The position numbers were made by a program, and so were the translations under genes. A stretch of DNA of 64,000 nt from Motiliproteus sp. (GTDB lineage Bacteria > Pseudomonadota > Gammaproteobacteria > Pseudomonadales > Balneatricaceae), in contig JAPHRD010000004.1 of the NCBI GenBank assembly GCA_026196225.1, forward strand, positions 1-64,000. The letters run 5' to 3'. Positions 19,868-30,454 of the stretch are shown one piece after another. A model generated the notes under the pieces. That model did not search any database, was not told where the DNA came from, and saw only the letters and a list, made by a program, of their open reading frames with translations. Numbering within the stretch: position 1 is the stretch's first letter; each line of letters begins with the position of its first letter.

Positions 19868-21862
19868 ATGCCTTCTCGTCGAGAATTAGCCAACGCTATC
19901 CGCGCCCTCAGTATGGATGCCGTACAACGCGCCAAATCAGGCCACCCCGGTGCCCCCATGGGCATGGCGGATATTGCTGAAGTGTTATGGAACGACTACT
20001 TGCAGCACAACCCCAGCAATCCCCAGTGGTTCAACCGCGACCGTTTCGTGCTGTCTAACGGCCACGGTTCCATGTTGCACTACTCGCTACTGCACCTTAG
20101 CGGTTACGAACTCAGTGTCGATGATCTGAAAAGCTTCCGTCAGCTGCACTCCAAGACCGCAGGTCACCCCGAGTACGGTTACGCCCCCGGTATCGAAACT
20201 ACCACCGGCCCTCTGGGTCAGGGCATCGCCAACGCCGTTGGTATGGCTGTAGCCGAAAAAGTTCTGGCTGGCCAGTTTAACCGCGAAGGTCATGAGATCG
20301 TCGATCACTACACTTACACCTTCCTGGGCGATGGTTGCCTGATGGAAGGGATCTCCCACGAAGTCTGCTCCTTGGCAGGTACTCTGGGTCTTGGCAAGCT
20401 GATCGCTTTTTACGACGACAATGGCATCTCCATCGATGGCGAAGTTGAAGGCTGGTTCACCGACGACACCGTCAAACGTTTCGAATCTTACGGATGGCAA
20501 GTTATTCCTGCCGTCGACGGCCACGACGCCGAAGCAATTGCTGCCGCCGTTGAAGCCGCTCGCGACAACAACGATCAGCCTACCCTTATCTGCTGCAAAA
20601 CAGTTATCGGTTTCGGTTCTCCGAACAAGCAAGGTAAAGAGGACTGTCACGGTGCACCGCTGGGTGACGAAGAGATCGCTCTGACCCGTGAAGCATTGGG
20701 TTGGCAGCATGGTCCTTTCGAAGTTCCTGCCGACATCTACGAAGAGTGGGATGCCAAAGACGCCGGCTGCATCGTTGAAAACAACTGGAACGAAGACTTC
20801 GCTGCCTACAACGACGCTTACCCAGACCTGGCCGCTGAATTCCTGCGCCGAATCAGTGGTGACCTGCCTCAGGATTTCGCTGCTAAGTCCGATGCCTATA
20901 TCGAAGACCTGCAGGAGAAAGGCGAGACCATCGCCAGCCGTAAAGCTTCTCAGAACGCCCTCAACGCTTACGGCCCGATGCTGCCTGAACTACTAGGCGG
21001 ATCCGCTGACTTGGCCGGTTCCAACCTGACTTTGTGGAGCGACTGCAAAGGCGTCAGCAAAGAAGAGAGCGACGGCAACTACATCTACTACGGTGTGCGT
21101 GAATTCGGCATGTCTGCGATCATGAACGGTATCGCCCTGCACGGCGGCTTTATCCCTTACGGCGCGACCTTCCTGGTATTTATGGAATACGCCCGTAACG
21201 CCGTTCGCATGGCGGCACTGATGAAGCAGCGCTCCATCTTTGTATACACCCACGATTCCATCGGCCTGGGTGAAGATGGTCCGACGCACCAGCCCATCGA
21301 ACAGATCGCTAACTTGCGCAACACCCCTAATCTGGATCTTTGGCGCCCTTGTGATGCTGTCGAATCCGCGGTCGCTTGGAAAGTGGCACTGGAGAAACTG
21401 GACGGCCCATCAGCCTTGATCTTCTCTCGTCAGGGTCTGCCTCACCAGGCCCGTTGCGCCGAGCGTCTTAGCAATATCCAACGTGGTGGCTACGTACTAC
21501 GCGACACCCAGGGCGCGCCTGATGCAATCCTGATTGCTACCGGTTCTGAAGTCGGTCTGGCGATGGATGCGGCCGAGCAACTGACAGAACAGGGCAAGCA
21601 GATCCGTGTAGTATCCATGCCTTGCGTCGAAGCTTTCGAAGCGCAGTCAAATGACTACCGCGAATCGGTCCTGCCTTCGAACATCACCGCTCGTGTCGCC
21701 GTCGAAGCCGCGCATGCCGATTTCTGGTACAAGTACGTCGGTCTTAATGGTGCGATTGTCGGCATGACCCGTTTCGGTGAGTCAGCCCCTGCTGGCGAAC
21801 TGTTCAAGCTGTTCGGCTTTACCACTGAGAATGTGGTCGCCAAGGTCAATGAGCTGCTGTAA
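19868..21862 (+). CDS. tkt: Transketolase
   Basis: [52 protein letters not shown]. Confidence 0.98.
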   Translation: MPSRRELANAIRALSMDAVQRAKSGHPGAPMGMADIAEVLWNDYLQHNPSNPQWFNRDRFVLSNGHGSMLHYSLLHLSGYELSVDDLKSFRQLHSKTAGHPEYGYAPGIETTTGPLGQGIANAVGMAVAEKVLAGQFNREGHEIVDHYTYTFLGDGCLMEGISHEVCSLAGTLGLGKLIAFYDDNGISIDGEVEGWFTDDTVKRFESYGWQVIPAVDGHDAEAIAAAVEAARDNNDQPTLICCKTVIGFGSPNKQGKEDCHGAPLGDEEIALTREALGWQHGPFEVPADIYEEWDAKDAGCIVENNWNEDFAAYNDAYPDLAAEFLRRISGDLPQDFAAKSDAYIEDLQEKGETIASRKASQNALNAYGPMLPELLGGSADLAGSNLTLWSDCKGVSKEESDGNYIYYGVREFGMSAIMNGIALHGGFIPYGATFLVFMEYARNAVRMAALMKQRSIFVYTHDSIGLGEDGPTHQPIEQIANLRNTPNLDLWRPCDAVESAVAWKVALEKLDGPSALIFSRQGLPHQARCAERLSNIQRGGYVLRDTQGAPDAILIATGSEVGLAMDAAEQLTEQGKQIRVVSMPCVEAFEAQSNDYRESVLPSNITARVAVEAAHADFWYKYVGLNGAIVGMTRFGESAPAGELFKLFGFTTENVVAKVNELL

Positions 21863-21952
21863 TCCATTGATCTATTCCAATTGTAATACTGGGGCCGGTT
21901 TTATCTCCGTGCCCCAGCGTTCTATCGGGCATCCTAGCTGCGAGGTGACCGG

Positions 21953-22984
21953 TTGAGTTTCCGTGTCGCTATCAATGGTTACGGCCGTATCGGCCAGAGC
22001 GTGCTGCGCGCGTTCTATTCCGACCCGCAGTTTCGTGAGATGCAGATTGTCGCCATTAACGAACTGGCCGACATTCACACCATCACCTATCTGACCCGCT
22101 ACGATACCTCCCACGGGCGCTTTCCGGTGTCGGTAGATAACGATGGTCAAAACCTGCTGATCAACGGCGACCAGATCCGTATCCTCAACGAGGAAGATCC
22201 CAGCCAGCTGCCCTGGAAGGCTTTAGATATTGATCTGGTATTGGAATGCTCCGGCTCTTTTAGTGATCGGGATACCGCCCAAATCCATCTCGACAGTGGC
22301 GCCAGGCGACTACTGTTTTCACAACCGGCATCTTCTGAAGTGGACGCCACTATCGTCTATGGATTCAACCAGCAGCAACTGCAGGCCAGTCACCAGATCG
22401 TCTCTAATGCTTCCTGCACCACCAACTGTATCGTTCCAGTGCTGGATCTATTGCACCAACAATTTGGTGTCGAAAGTGGTGTCACTACAACAATCCACTC
22501 AGCGATGAACGATCAGCCGGTGATCGATAGCTATCACCATACTAATCTGCGCCTGACCCGCAGTGCCTTGCAATCGATTATTCCTGTAGACACCGGTCTC
22601 AGCAAAGGCATAGACCGCCTGCTGCCTGAACTGGCCGGGCGTTTTCAGTGTCTGCACTTTCGCGTCCCCACTACCAACGTGTCGCTGATGGATCTATCCA
22701 TCCAGCTCAATAAAAGCACCAGTACCGAAGAGCTAAACAAGCTCTTTGCAGACGCGGCACAGACAGGGCCCCTAAAGGGTCTTTTGGGGTATACCGCCGA
22801 ACCCCACGCTTCGATAGACTTCAATACCGATCCACGGTCCGGCATCGTGGATGGTACACAAACAAGAGTCAGCAACGATAAGCTGATCAAAATAGTGTGT
22901 TGGTTTGATAACGAATGGGGATTCGCCAACCGTATGCTGAACGTAGCCGACGCCTGGCTGCGAGGAACGGAACAAATTTCTTAG
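21953..22984 (+). CDS. epd: Erythrose-4-phosphate dehydrogenase (GAPDH family)
   Basis: VAINGYGRIGQSVLRAF, SNASCTTNCIVPVLD; TTG start; between tkt and pgk. Confidence 0.85.
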   Translation: MSFRVAINGYGRIGQSVLRAFYSDPQFREMQIVAINELADIHTITYLTRYDTSHGRFPVSVDNDGQNLLINGDQIRILNEEDPSQLPWKALDIDLVLECSGSFSDRDTAQIHLDSGARRLLFSQPASSEVDATIVYGFNQQQLQASHQIVSNASCTTNCIVPVLDLLHQQFGVESGVTTTIHSAMNDQPVIDSYHHTNLRLTRSALQSIIPVDTGLSKGIDRLLPELAGRFQCLHFRVPTTNVSLMDLSIQLNKSTSTEELNKLFADAAQTGPLKGLLGYTAEPHASIDFNTDPRSGIVDGTQTRVSNDKLIKIVCWFDNEWGFANRMLNVADAWLRGTEQIS

Positions 22985-23008
22985 TCTTGTAAATAATAGG
23001 GTGCTCTC

Positions 23009-24172
23009 ATGAGTGTATTGAAAATGACTGATCTGGATCTGAGCGGAAAGCGCGTACTGATCCGTGAAGATTTAAACGTTCCTGTCAAAGGTGGAAAAGT
23101 AAGCAGCGACGCCCGTATTCGTGCCGCGCTACCCACCATCGAAATGGCCTTAAAAGCCGGCGCCAAAGTCATGGTTATGTCTCACCTCGGTCGTCCATCC
23201 GAGGGTGAGTATGATGAAGCTTTCTCCCTGGCCCCTGTCGCAGCGCACTTGTCTGAGTTGCTAAGTCGCCCAGTGCCTCTGTTGAAAGACTGGCTGGACG
23301 GCGTCAACGTCAATGCCGGTGAAATGGTTCTGCTGGAAAACGTTCGCTTTAATGTCGGCGAAAAGAAAAACAACGATGACCTTTCCAAAAAGATGGCCGC
23401 ACTGTGCGATATCTACGTGATGGACGCCTTCGGAACCGCACATCGCGCCCAGGCTTCTACTCATGGCGTCGCCAAATACGCGCCTGTTGCCTCTGCCGGC
23501 CCGCTGCTGGCCAACGAGCTTGATGCTCTGGCCAAGGCACTGGAAACACCCGCTCAACCCATGACCGCAATTGTTGGCGGCTCCAAAGTTTCCACCAAAC
23601 TGACGGTCTTGGAAGCCCTGTCTGACAAGGTTGACCAACTGATCGTCGGCGGTGGTATCGCCAACACCTTCCTGGCAGCTGCCGGTCATCCTGTGGGCAA
23701 ATCTCTGTACGAAAAGGATCTGCTTGACCAAGCCAAGAAGCTGATGGCCCAGACCAACATCCCACTACCCACCGACGTTGTTGTTGCCACTGAGTTTTCC
23801 GAAGCGGCCGAAGCCATCATCAAGCAGGTCGATGAAGTCAGCGACGACGATATGATTCTGGATATCGGCCCCGATTCAGCAGCCCGTCTGGCGGACATGC
23901 TGAAAACATCTCAGACCATCATCTGGAACGGCCCTGTGGGGGTATTCGAATTTGACCAGTTTGGTCAGGGGACGAAAGCGATTTCCATGGCAATTGCTGA
24001 CAGCGATGGCTTCTCCATTGCCGGTGGTGGTGATACTCTGGCAGCCGTCGACAAGTATGAGATCGCTTCCCAGGTATCCTATATTTCTACCGGAGGCGGT
24101 GCCTTCTTGGAATTTGTGGAAGGCAAAAAACTCCCTGCAGTCGCTATTCTGGAAGAGCGCGCAGAGGCTTAA
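23009..24172 (+). CDS. pgk: Phosphoglycerate kinase
   Basis: [47 protein letters not shown]. Confidence 0.98.
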   Translation: MSVLKMTDLDLSGKRVLIREDLNVPVKGGKVSSDARIRAALPTIEMALKAGAKVMVMSHLGRPSEGEYDEAFSLAPVAAHLSELLSRPVPLLKDWLDGVNVNAGEMVLLENVRFNVGEKKNNDDLSKKMAALCDIYVMDAFGTAHRAQASTHGVAKYAPVASAGPLLANELDALAKALETPAQPMTAIVGGSKVSTKLTVLEALSDKVDQLIVGGGIANTFLAAAGHPVGKSLYEKDLLDQAKKLMAQTNIPLPTDVVVATEFSEAAEAIIKQVDEVSDDDMILDIGPDSAARLADMLKTSQTIIWNGPVGVFEFDQFGQGTKAISMAIADSDGFSIAGGGDTLAAVDKYEIASQVSYISTGGGAFLEFVEGKKLPAVAILEERAEA

Positions 24173-24179
24173 TTGAGAC

Positions 24180-24213
24180 CGGGGTGGCAGCCACCACCCC
24201 GTTACTATTTTTT
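24180..24213 (+). terminator. Rho-independent-like hairpin between pgk and fba
   Basis: GGGGTGG-cagcca-CCACCCC stem followed by GTTACTATTTTTT. Confidence 0.7.
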
Positions 24214-24238
24214 ACTAACACCAATTTGAGAGGCGAAT

Positions 24239-25273
24239 ATGGCTCTGATCAGCATGAGACAACTGCTGGACCACGCCGCAGAGAACGGCTACGGAATCCC
24301 AGCGTACAACGTCAACAATCTGGAACAGATGCGCGCAATCATGGAAGCGGCAAACAAGACCAATAGCCCGGTTATTGTTCAGGCCTCTGCCGGCGCTCGC
24401 AAATACGCCGGTTCCAACTTCCTGAAGCATATGATTCTGGCTGCCATTGAGGAATTTCCTCATATCCCGGTCTGCATGCACCAGGATCACGGCACCTCCC
24501 CCGCAGTCTGCCAACGTTCCATTCAGTTGGGCTTCTCCTCAGTGATGATGGATGGATCTCTGCGTGAAGACGGCAAGACTCCCAGCGACTACGAATACAA
24601 TGTTGATGTCACCAAGCGTACCGTTGATATGGCTCACGCCTGTGGCGTTTCCGTTGAAGGTGAGTTGGGTTGCCTGGGTTCTCTGGAAACTGGCCAAGCA
24701 GGTGAAGAGGACGGAATCGGCGCAGAAGGTATCCTGTCTCACGATCAGATGCTGACCGATCCTGATGAAGCGGCTGACTTCGTTGAAAAGACAGGCGTTG
24801 ATGCCCTGGCCATCGCTTGTGGTACCAGCCACGGTGCCTACAAGTTCACCCGTCCGCCTACCGACGACGTGCTGTCCATCGACACAATCAAGAAGATCCA
24901 CGCTCGCATTCCTAACACCCACCTGGTCATGCACGGATCCTCCTCTGTACCTCAGGACTGGCTGGCTATTATCAACGAACACGGCGGTGGCATCCCTGAA
25001 ACTTACGGTGTACCCGTCGAGCAGATCGTCGAAGGCATCAAGCACGGTGTCCGCAAAGTGAATATCGATACCGATCTTCGTCTGGCTTCCACCGGTGCGA
25101 TCCGTCGCTTCTTGGCAAACAACCCTGCCGAGTTCGATCCTCGTAAGTACCTGAAGGAAACCATGACTGCGATGTCCGATATCTGTATCGCTCGCTACGA
25201 AGCCTTCGGTACCGCCGGCCACGCCGACAAGATCAAAGCGATCTCTTTAGAAGCGATGGCAGAAAACTACTGA
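24239..25273 (+). CDS. fba: Class II fructose-bisphosphate aldolase
   Basis: [41 protein letters not shown]. Confidence 0.97.
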   Translation: MALISMRQLLDHAAENGYGIPAYNVNNLEQMRAIMEAANKTNSPVIVQASAGARKYAGSNFLKHMILAAIEEFPHIPVCMHQDHGTSPAVCQRSIQLGFSSVMMDGSLREDGKTPSDYEYNVDVTKRTVDMAHACGVSVEGELGCLGSLETGQAGEEDGIGAEGILSHDQMLTDPDEAADFVEKTGVDALAIACGTSHGAYKFTRPPTDDVLSIDTIKKIHARIPNTHLVMHGSSSVPQDWLAIINEHGGGIPETYGVPVEQIVEGIKHGVRKVNIDTDLRLASTGAIRRFLANNPAEFDPRKYLKETMTAMSDICIARYEAFGTAGHADKIKAISLEAMAENY

Positions 25274-25297
25274 TTTAGAAGCCTTTCTGCTAGATTT

Positions 25298-25327
25298 AAA
25301 AAGGTGGCTTCGGTCACCTTTTTTTGT
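25298..25327 (+). terminator. Rho-independent terminator after fba
   Basis: AAAGGTGgcttcggtCACCTTTTTTT, TTCG tetraloop-type hairpin with T-tract. Confidence 0.9.
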
Positions 25328-25350
25328 TGCTGAAGAAACGGACGGAGTCG

Positions 25351-26274
25351 ATGATAGAGTTCGATGCGCGGGTATTGATCGATAATCTGCCAGCCTTTAA
25401 TGGCTCGGCAGAAAGCAACTCAGAGATTCAGCAGTATCGCCGCTACTATGGTATCGATTTCCAGGATCTGGACTGCAACCAGCAGTTGGGATCACTATCA
25501 GCAGCGGGTTTCAATATTGCCGTCCAACGCTTTACTCCCGCAGAAAGCCGGGGTCAGGCTCTGCTAGTCCATGGTTACCACGACCACCATGCGCTCTACG
25601 GCCACCTGATACATTTTCTATTGCAGCAACAGCTCACCGTCACCAGTTTTGACCTTCCGGGCCACGGCCTCTCGTCTGGCGAACGCGGTACTATTGAGGA
25701 TTTCAATCAGTATCAGCAGGTGCTGGCGGAAATCCTGACAGCGCTGCCAGATATCCCTGGTCCGCTGCACTGGATCGGCCAAAGCACCGGTGCAGCTATC
25801 CTCAACCAATACCTGTTAAGCCAGCAACCGGAGGTATCCGGCCAGATCGTTATGCTGGCCCCGCTGATATGCCCTGCTCGCTGGCCATGGGTAAAGCTGG
25901 CCCACAGCGTCCTCAAGCCTTGGGCAACTGCGATTCCTCGGCAGTTTACCGAGAACAGTCACGATACGGATTTTTTGGAATTTCTTAAAAACCGCGATCC
26001 CTTGCAGGGTAGAACCATCACCGTCGAGTGGGTATCTGCGTTGCGGCGCTGGATACCGCAATTTCTGGAACTTCCCGCGAGCCAAGACTACGCACCTTTA
26101 ATGATTCAGGGAAAACAGGACGACACCGTCGATTGGCGCTTTAATCTGCCGACACTAGAGAAGAAGTTCCCCAAGGCAAAAACACTACTGCTACCGGATG
26201 GCCGCCACCACCTGGCCAACGAAAGCACAACAATTCGCCAACACTATCTGGATTGGCTAAAACCGCAGCTCTAA
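25351..26274 (+). CDS. Alpha/beta hydrolase (serine aminopeptidase / monoacylglycerol lipase type)
   Basis: LLVHGYHDHHALYGHL, FDLPGHGLSSGERG, WIGQSTGAAI; start at ATG 25351. Confidence 0.85.
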   Translation: MIEFDARVLIDNLPAFNGSAESNSEIQQYRRYYGIDFQDLDCNQQLGSLSAAGFNIAVQRFTPAESRGQALLVHGYHDHHALYGHLIHFLLQQQLTVTSFDLPGHGLSSGERGTIEDFNQYQQVLAEILTALPDIPGPLHWIGQSTGAAILNQYLLSQQPEVSGQIVMLAPLICPARWPWVKLAHSVLKPWATAIPRQFTENSHDTDFLEFLKNRDPLQGRTITVEWVSALRRWIPQFLELPASQDYAPLMIQGKQDDTVDWRFNLPTLEKKFPKAKTLLLPDGRHHLANESTTIRQHYLDWLKPQL

Positions 26275-27566
26275 GCGGCTCCAGCGGGAGCCACCACCGG
26301 CGTGATAATCTTAAAGCGGATCCCTTCACCAACTTTGCTGGTGAGTTGGATACTTCCCCCCAGGCGATGGCTGATCAAATTGTGAATAATAGCCATGCCC
26401 AAACCGGTCCCGCCCCGTTCACGATTGGTGGTAAAAAAGGGTTCAAATAGTCGCTGTGAAGCCTCTTCGGTAAGGCCGCGGCCATGATCTTGGTATTCGA
26501 TATCCAATTCACTGCCGTTACGCTTGATGGCGATATCAATCTTGCCCCCCGGTTGCTCCCGATATCCATGAACCAACGAATTAACCATCAGATTCATCAG
26601 GATCTGGCTGAAATCGCCAGGGAAGCTATCCATCTCAATATTGTCCGGAACACTGAGATTGACCTGGCATTTACCACGCTTTAAACGGGGAGACATCGCG
26701 GCGATCGTATCTTCTACCAGCGACAGCATATTGAAATCACGCCGCTCCTCGTGGGACTGATCCACTGCGACCTTTTTAAAGCGCCCCACCATATCGGCAC
26801 TGCGTGTCAGATTGGTGTTCAGCAGCTCAAAGCCGGACCGCAGCTGCTCCATGTTGTGAATAAAATTCTGCTTGTTGACCACCCCCGACTCCACCGCATC
26901 CAACACCTCGTCCACCGTATCCTTGAGGTTTGAGGCCGCCAGCACACAGTTCCCCAGAGGCGTATTAATTTCATGGGCCACCCCCGCCACCATGCTACCC
27001 AGAGCTGCCAGTTTTTCGGCCTGGATCAATTGCTCTTGGGCCTGCTTGGTCCTTTCCAGGGATTGCTCGAGGTCTGCTGTTCGCTCTTTTACCCGGCTCT
27101 CAAGTTTCCGGTTTAACGCCACAATCTCTTCCTGAGCAACGGTAAGATCGTTGACCTTAGTCTGCAGGTACTCGTTAACACGGTGATAATCCTTGGCGCT
27201 GGCGGTTAAATCCCGCTCACTACGATTGAACATCCGCTTGAGGACAGTGTTTTCATCGTCAAAATTGATGCCCCGCTGCAGCGCATCCAACAGCGGCCCC
27301 ATCAACTGAGCCAGATCCGATAGGTAGGATTCAGGTAGCTGCAGCAGCCAGAAACTGGGACTTAAGGTTTGTATCTTTAGGGTCTCGCCGATATGGACCA
27401 CGCAACCATGAATGCGCGACAGATAGTGTTTGTAGTCCACTATCATCTGCTGGGGATTATCACAGAGCACCACCACGGGGCCACCCAGCAGGTGCTTTCG
27501 CGACAGTTCCACCGTTTCAAAACCAAGTGGTGGTGGATTGAGGGTAGTGATCAATCTAGATTTCAT
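26271..27566 (-). CDS. Sensor histidine kinase (soluble-looking, coiled-coil plus HisKA/HATPase)
   Basis: LAALGSMVAGVAHEINTPLGN H-box; GTGLGMAIIHNLISHRLGGSI G-box. Confidence 0.9.
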   Translation of the reverse strand: MKSRLITTLNPPPLGFETVELSRKHLLGGPVVVLCDNPQQMIVDYKHYLSRIHGCVVHIGETLKIQTLSPSFWLLQLPESYLSDLAQLMGPLLDALQRGINFDDENTVLKRMFNRSERDLTASAKDYHRVNEYLQTKVNDLTVAQEEIVALNRKLESRVKERTADLEQSLERTKQAQEQLIQAEKLAALGSMVAGVAHEINTPLGNCVLAASNLKDTVDEVLDAVESGVVNKQNFIHNMEQLRSGFELLNTNLTRSADMVGRFKKVAVDQSHEERRDFNMLSLVEDTIAAMSPRLKRGKCQVNLSVPDNIEMDSFPGDFSQILMNLMVNSLVHGYREQPGGKIDIAIKRNGSELDIEYQDHGRGLTEEASQRLFEPFFTTNRERGGTGLGMAIIHNLISHRLGGSIQLTSKVGEGIRFKIITPVVAPAGAA

Positions 27567-28717
27567 TCGCCCAGCAGCAGCAATACATAGGTCATGTTAT
27601 GGAACAGGTTATCACTGTAACCATCATCAATGGGCAAGGGGGCAATCTCTCCAAAGGAGGGAAAACCTGCCAGGGGCAAATCCACCCAGTCTCCGCTGAC
27701 AATCTCGGTTACTTCCTTCTCTACCTTATCGCCGAGCAGCCACTTGCGACCCGCACAGCTAACAATCAGCGCAGCTTGCGGATCAAAATCCTGTTGGCGG
27801 CAATGATCGGCGATAGAACCCACCTCCTGCAGCAATTGCTCCGGCTCAGCCAAGCACACCTGCACCCGTTCGCCCTGCTCGATACCACCGTACAAGCCCA
27901 CCGAGCGCTCGGAGATGGAGAAATCGGGAACGATCGCCCGCAATCGTTTTACCGCATCATCATCTTTGCTGAGAATACTGAGAGAAGTCACCCCGCGATC
28001 CGATTGCAGCACCGGTTTGCCCGTCTCCCTCTCAATAAAATCCATTGCCGACAGACCGTCGATAGAGAGGATATTGGCGCCATCGGACTTCTCGATAACT
28101 CCCGGCTTGCCCACCGCAGAAATAGAGTTACCAACATGAATGGCAAATTTCAGATCACCCCGCGCGGACAACAGTACCAGGGAATCTTTCAGGCAGGTGT
28201 CACCCACATAGATCGCGCAGTCGCTCATCTGATTATCGTCGGCAGCAAAGCCGCCAATCACCGGTATCTTGATCTGGTGACGCAGCACCTTTTCCATCTC
28301 AGAGGCATCGGTGCGGAAATCAGAAAACAGGAACATCAGCTGCGGATCTTGATTGTCGTTGAGCCAGCGAATCTGAGACCAGGCCTGTTGCAGACTGGCT
28401 TCAGGATCAATATGGACACCACCGATCGAAGTCACCTGCCAGTCGACCTTGCCACCGCTATCGAGCCCCATGGCTACGCAGCCGACATCTCCGCACTGAC
28501 GGTGGTGATAGTAGCCGTCACCGGTACTACCCACCAGAATCACATCGGAGCGATCCAAGCCTTCGTGGAGCCCTTCCAACAATTCACTGGATCGACCGTA
28601 ATGGACGGTAGAAAACACAAAAACCACTTCTGGATGCAATTCATGCAATCCCTCACCTAACTCTAACCCTGCTCGAAACGGGTCGGACGACTGGGAGGCA
28701 ATGGACAATGCGCGCAT
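27563..28717 (-). CDS. FIST domain signal transduction protein
   Basis: VFVFSTVHYGRSSELLEGL..VGSTGDGYYHH, C-terminal AALIVSCAGRKWLLGDKVEKEV.. AGFPSFGEIAP. Confidence 0.88.
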   Translation of the reverse strand: MRALSIASQSSDPFRAGLELGEGLHELHPEVVFVFSTVHYGRSSELLEGLHEGLDRSDVILVGSTGDGYYHHRQCGDVGCVAMGLDSGGKVDWQVTSIGGVHIDPEASLQQAWSQIRWLNDNQDPQLMFLFSDFRTDASEMEKVLRHQIKIPVIGGFAADDNQMSDCAIYVGDTCLKDSLVLLSARGDLKFAIHVGNSISAVGKPGVIEKSDGANILSIDGLSAMDFIERETGKPVLQSDRGVTSLSILSKDDDAVKRLRAIVPDFSISERSVGLYGGIEQGERVQVCLAEPEQLLQEVGSIADHCRQQDFDPQAALIVSCAGRKWLLGDKVEKEVTEIVSGDWVDLPLAGFPSFGEIAPLPIDDGYSDNLFHNMTYVLLLLGE

Positions 28718-28873
28718 TGAATCTCCTTACAACAGGTGTCTGTTTTTATAATTCTAGCTCTAATTTACCAGAGCAGACTGGGATGCAAAGGCTTTTCTCA
28801 TGGCGCAGGAGAATTTGGATTACATTAGAATCCAGCTATATTATCCTCACCTGCCTTGGCCTAGAACACGCCC

Positions 28874-29806
28874 TTGGTGTTCGCTCCTGGAGTAACTTTT
28901 TTGACCGTCAACGATGACAATCCTTCGCCCACGCAATTTGTCCGCCTGATGCCGCTGCTGTTTGTATGGCTATGGAGTACCGGATTTATTGGTGCCAAAT
29001 ACGGCCTGCCCTACGCTGAGCCCTTCACCCTGCTGCTCTACCGTATGCTGGCAACATTGCTGTTATTGGCGGGATTGGCGCTATGGCTAAAGCCCCTATG
29101 GCCACGCCAACCATCGGCAATTCTCCATACCGCAGTGACCGGGTTATTAATTCACGGCCTCTATCTAGGCGGAGTTTTCTATGCCATCAACGGGGAGATG
29201 CCCGCTGGTCTGGTTTCACTGATTGTCGGCCTTCAACCTCTGATAACCGCCGTGGCGGCGGTGGCGTTTTTACGAGAAGGAGTCAGTATCCGCCAGTGGC
29301 TGGGGCTCATGTTGGGTCTGGCCGGGGTCGCCTTGGTGCTGTTGGAAAAGCTGGGCGGAATAGCCGAGGTGCCAGCGTTTCCCCTTTGGACCCTGATCTG
29401 GTGTGTGATCTCGTTGCTGGCGATTTCTATCGGCACCGTCTATCAAAAACGTTTTGGTCAAGGTGTCGATCTGATCCCCGGAACCTTTATTCAATACTGT
29501 TCCGCCAGCTTGTTCTTTGCCATCGGTGCTTTTGCTTTTGAAACTCGGGAAGTGAGCTGGCAGATTGAGTTTCTGCTGGCAATGGGCTGGCTAATATTAG
29601 GACTGTCAATCGGTGCCATCTTACTGCTGATGCGACTGATCAAACTGGGCGCAGCCTCCCAGGTAGCCAGCCTGTTCTATCTGGTGCCACCGGTGACGGC
29701 GCTTGAAGCCTACCTTCTGTTTGACGAACGTCTCGGGGCTGTTGCCATGGCCGGAGGGTTGTTAACGGTGCTGGGTGTGGCTCTGGTGGTGATCAAAAAG
29801 AGTTGA
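28874..29806 (+). CDS. DMT superfamily (EamA) transporter
   Basis: Multiple TMs with duplicated EamA pattern (LWSTGFIGAKYGLPYAEPFTLLLYR; LRLIKLGAASQVASLFYLVPPVTALEAYLLFDE); start uncertain. Confidence 0.88.
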   Translation: MVFAPGVTFLTVNDDNPSPTQFVRLMPLLFVWLWSTGFIGAKYGLPYAEPFTLLLYRMLATLLLLAGLALWLKPLWPRQPSAILHTAVTGLLIHGLYLGGVFYAINGEMPAGLVSLIVGLQPLITAVAAVAFLREGVSIRQWLGLMLGLAGVALVLLEKLGGIAEVPAFPLWTLIWCVISLLAISIGTVYQKRFGQGVDLIPGTFIQYCSASLFFAIGAFAFETREVSWQIEFLLAMGWLILGLSIGAILLLMRLIKLGAASQVASLFYLVPPVTALEAYLLFDERLGAVAMAGGLLTVLGVALVVIKKS

Positions 29807-29821
29807 TCGCTGATCTGATTA

Positions 29822-30454
29822 TTAAACCACACGCCATCCATTGGAGATGGCCACATGAACCAGCTCTGCGCTGGTACGAACGCCCAGCTTCTGCTTAATA
29901 GTGGTTGCCCGGTTAGCAACAGTCTTGGCGCTGATGCCCAGGCGACCGGCAATCTGTTGATTATTCAATCCCTGGACCAGTAACTTAAAAATTTCACGTT
30001 CCCGCGGAGCCAACTGATCGATGGCCCCCTCTTCAATTCCACTGCCTGGATCACTATCCAGCATCGCTGCTAATTTGGGTTCCAGATAGCGCTCCCCGGC
30101 CTGAATCGCTTTAACCGCCTCGACCATCACCTCTGGCGCGCTGGTTTTGGAGATGTAGCCCAGGGCTCCCGCTTCGAAGGCACGCTGAACCATAGCGACC
30201 TCCTCGTACATGCTGAACATGAGGATTCGGGCTTGAGGTTGACTGGCTATTATCTGACGCGCCACCTCAATACCATTGATATCAGGCATATTGATATCGA
30301 GAATCATAATGTCAGGTTGTTCGCGATGATACTGCAGCGCCGCCTCGGTACCATTGGCTGCTTCGACAATGATGACGGGAGAGAACATGGCCGAAAGCAA
30401 ACTACCGTAGCCTTGGCGAACCACCCCATGGTCATCGGCCAGTAGTATTTTCAT
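29822..30454 (-). CDS. LuxR/NarL-family response regulator
   Basis: MKILLADDHGVVRQGYG REC domain; HTH LAPREREIFKLLVQGLNNQQIAGRLGISAKTVANRATTIKQKLG. Confidence 0.93.
   Translation of the reverse strand: MKILLADDHGVVRQGYGSLLSAMFSPVIIVEAANGTEAALQYHREQPDIMILDINMPDINGIEVARQIIASQPQARILMFSMYEEVAMVQRAFEAGALGYISKTSAPEVMVEAVKAIQAGERYLEPKLAAMLDSDPGSGIEEGAIDQLAPREREIFKLLVQGLNNQQIAGRLGISAKTVANRATTIKQKLGVRTSAELVHVAISNGWRVV

Noticed and set aside
24539-25222. 227-aa minus-strand ORF
   Set aside because: Antisense shadow of fba.
27599-28660. 353-aa plus-strand ORF
   Set aside because: Antisense to the FIST gene, with no domain, signal peptide or RBS supporting translation.
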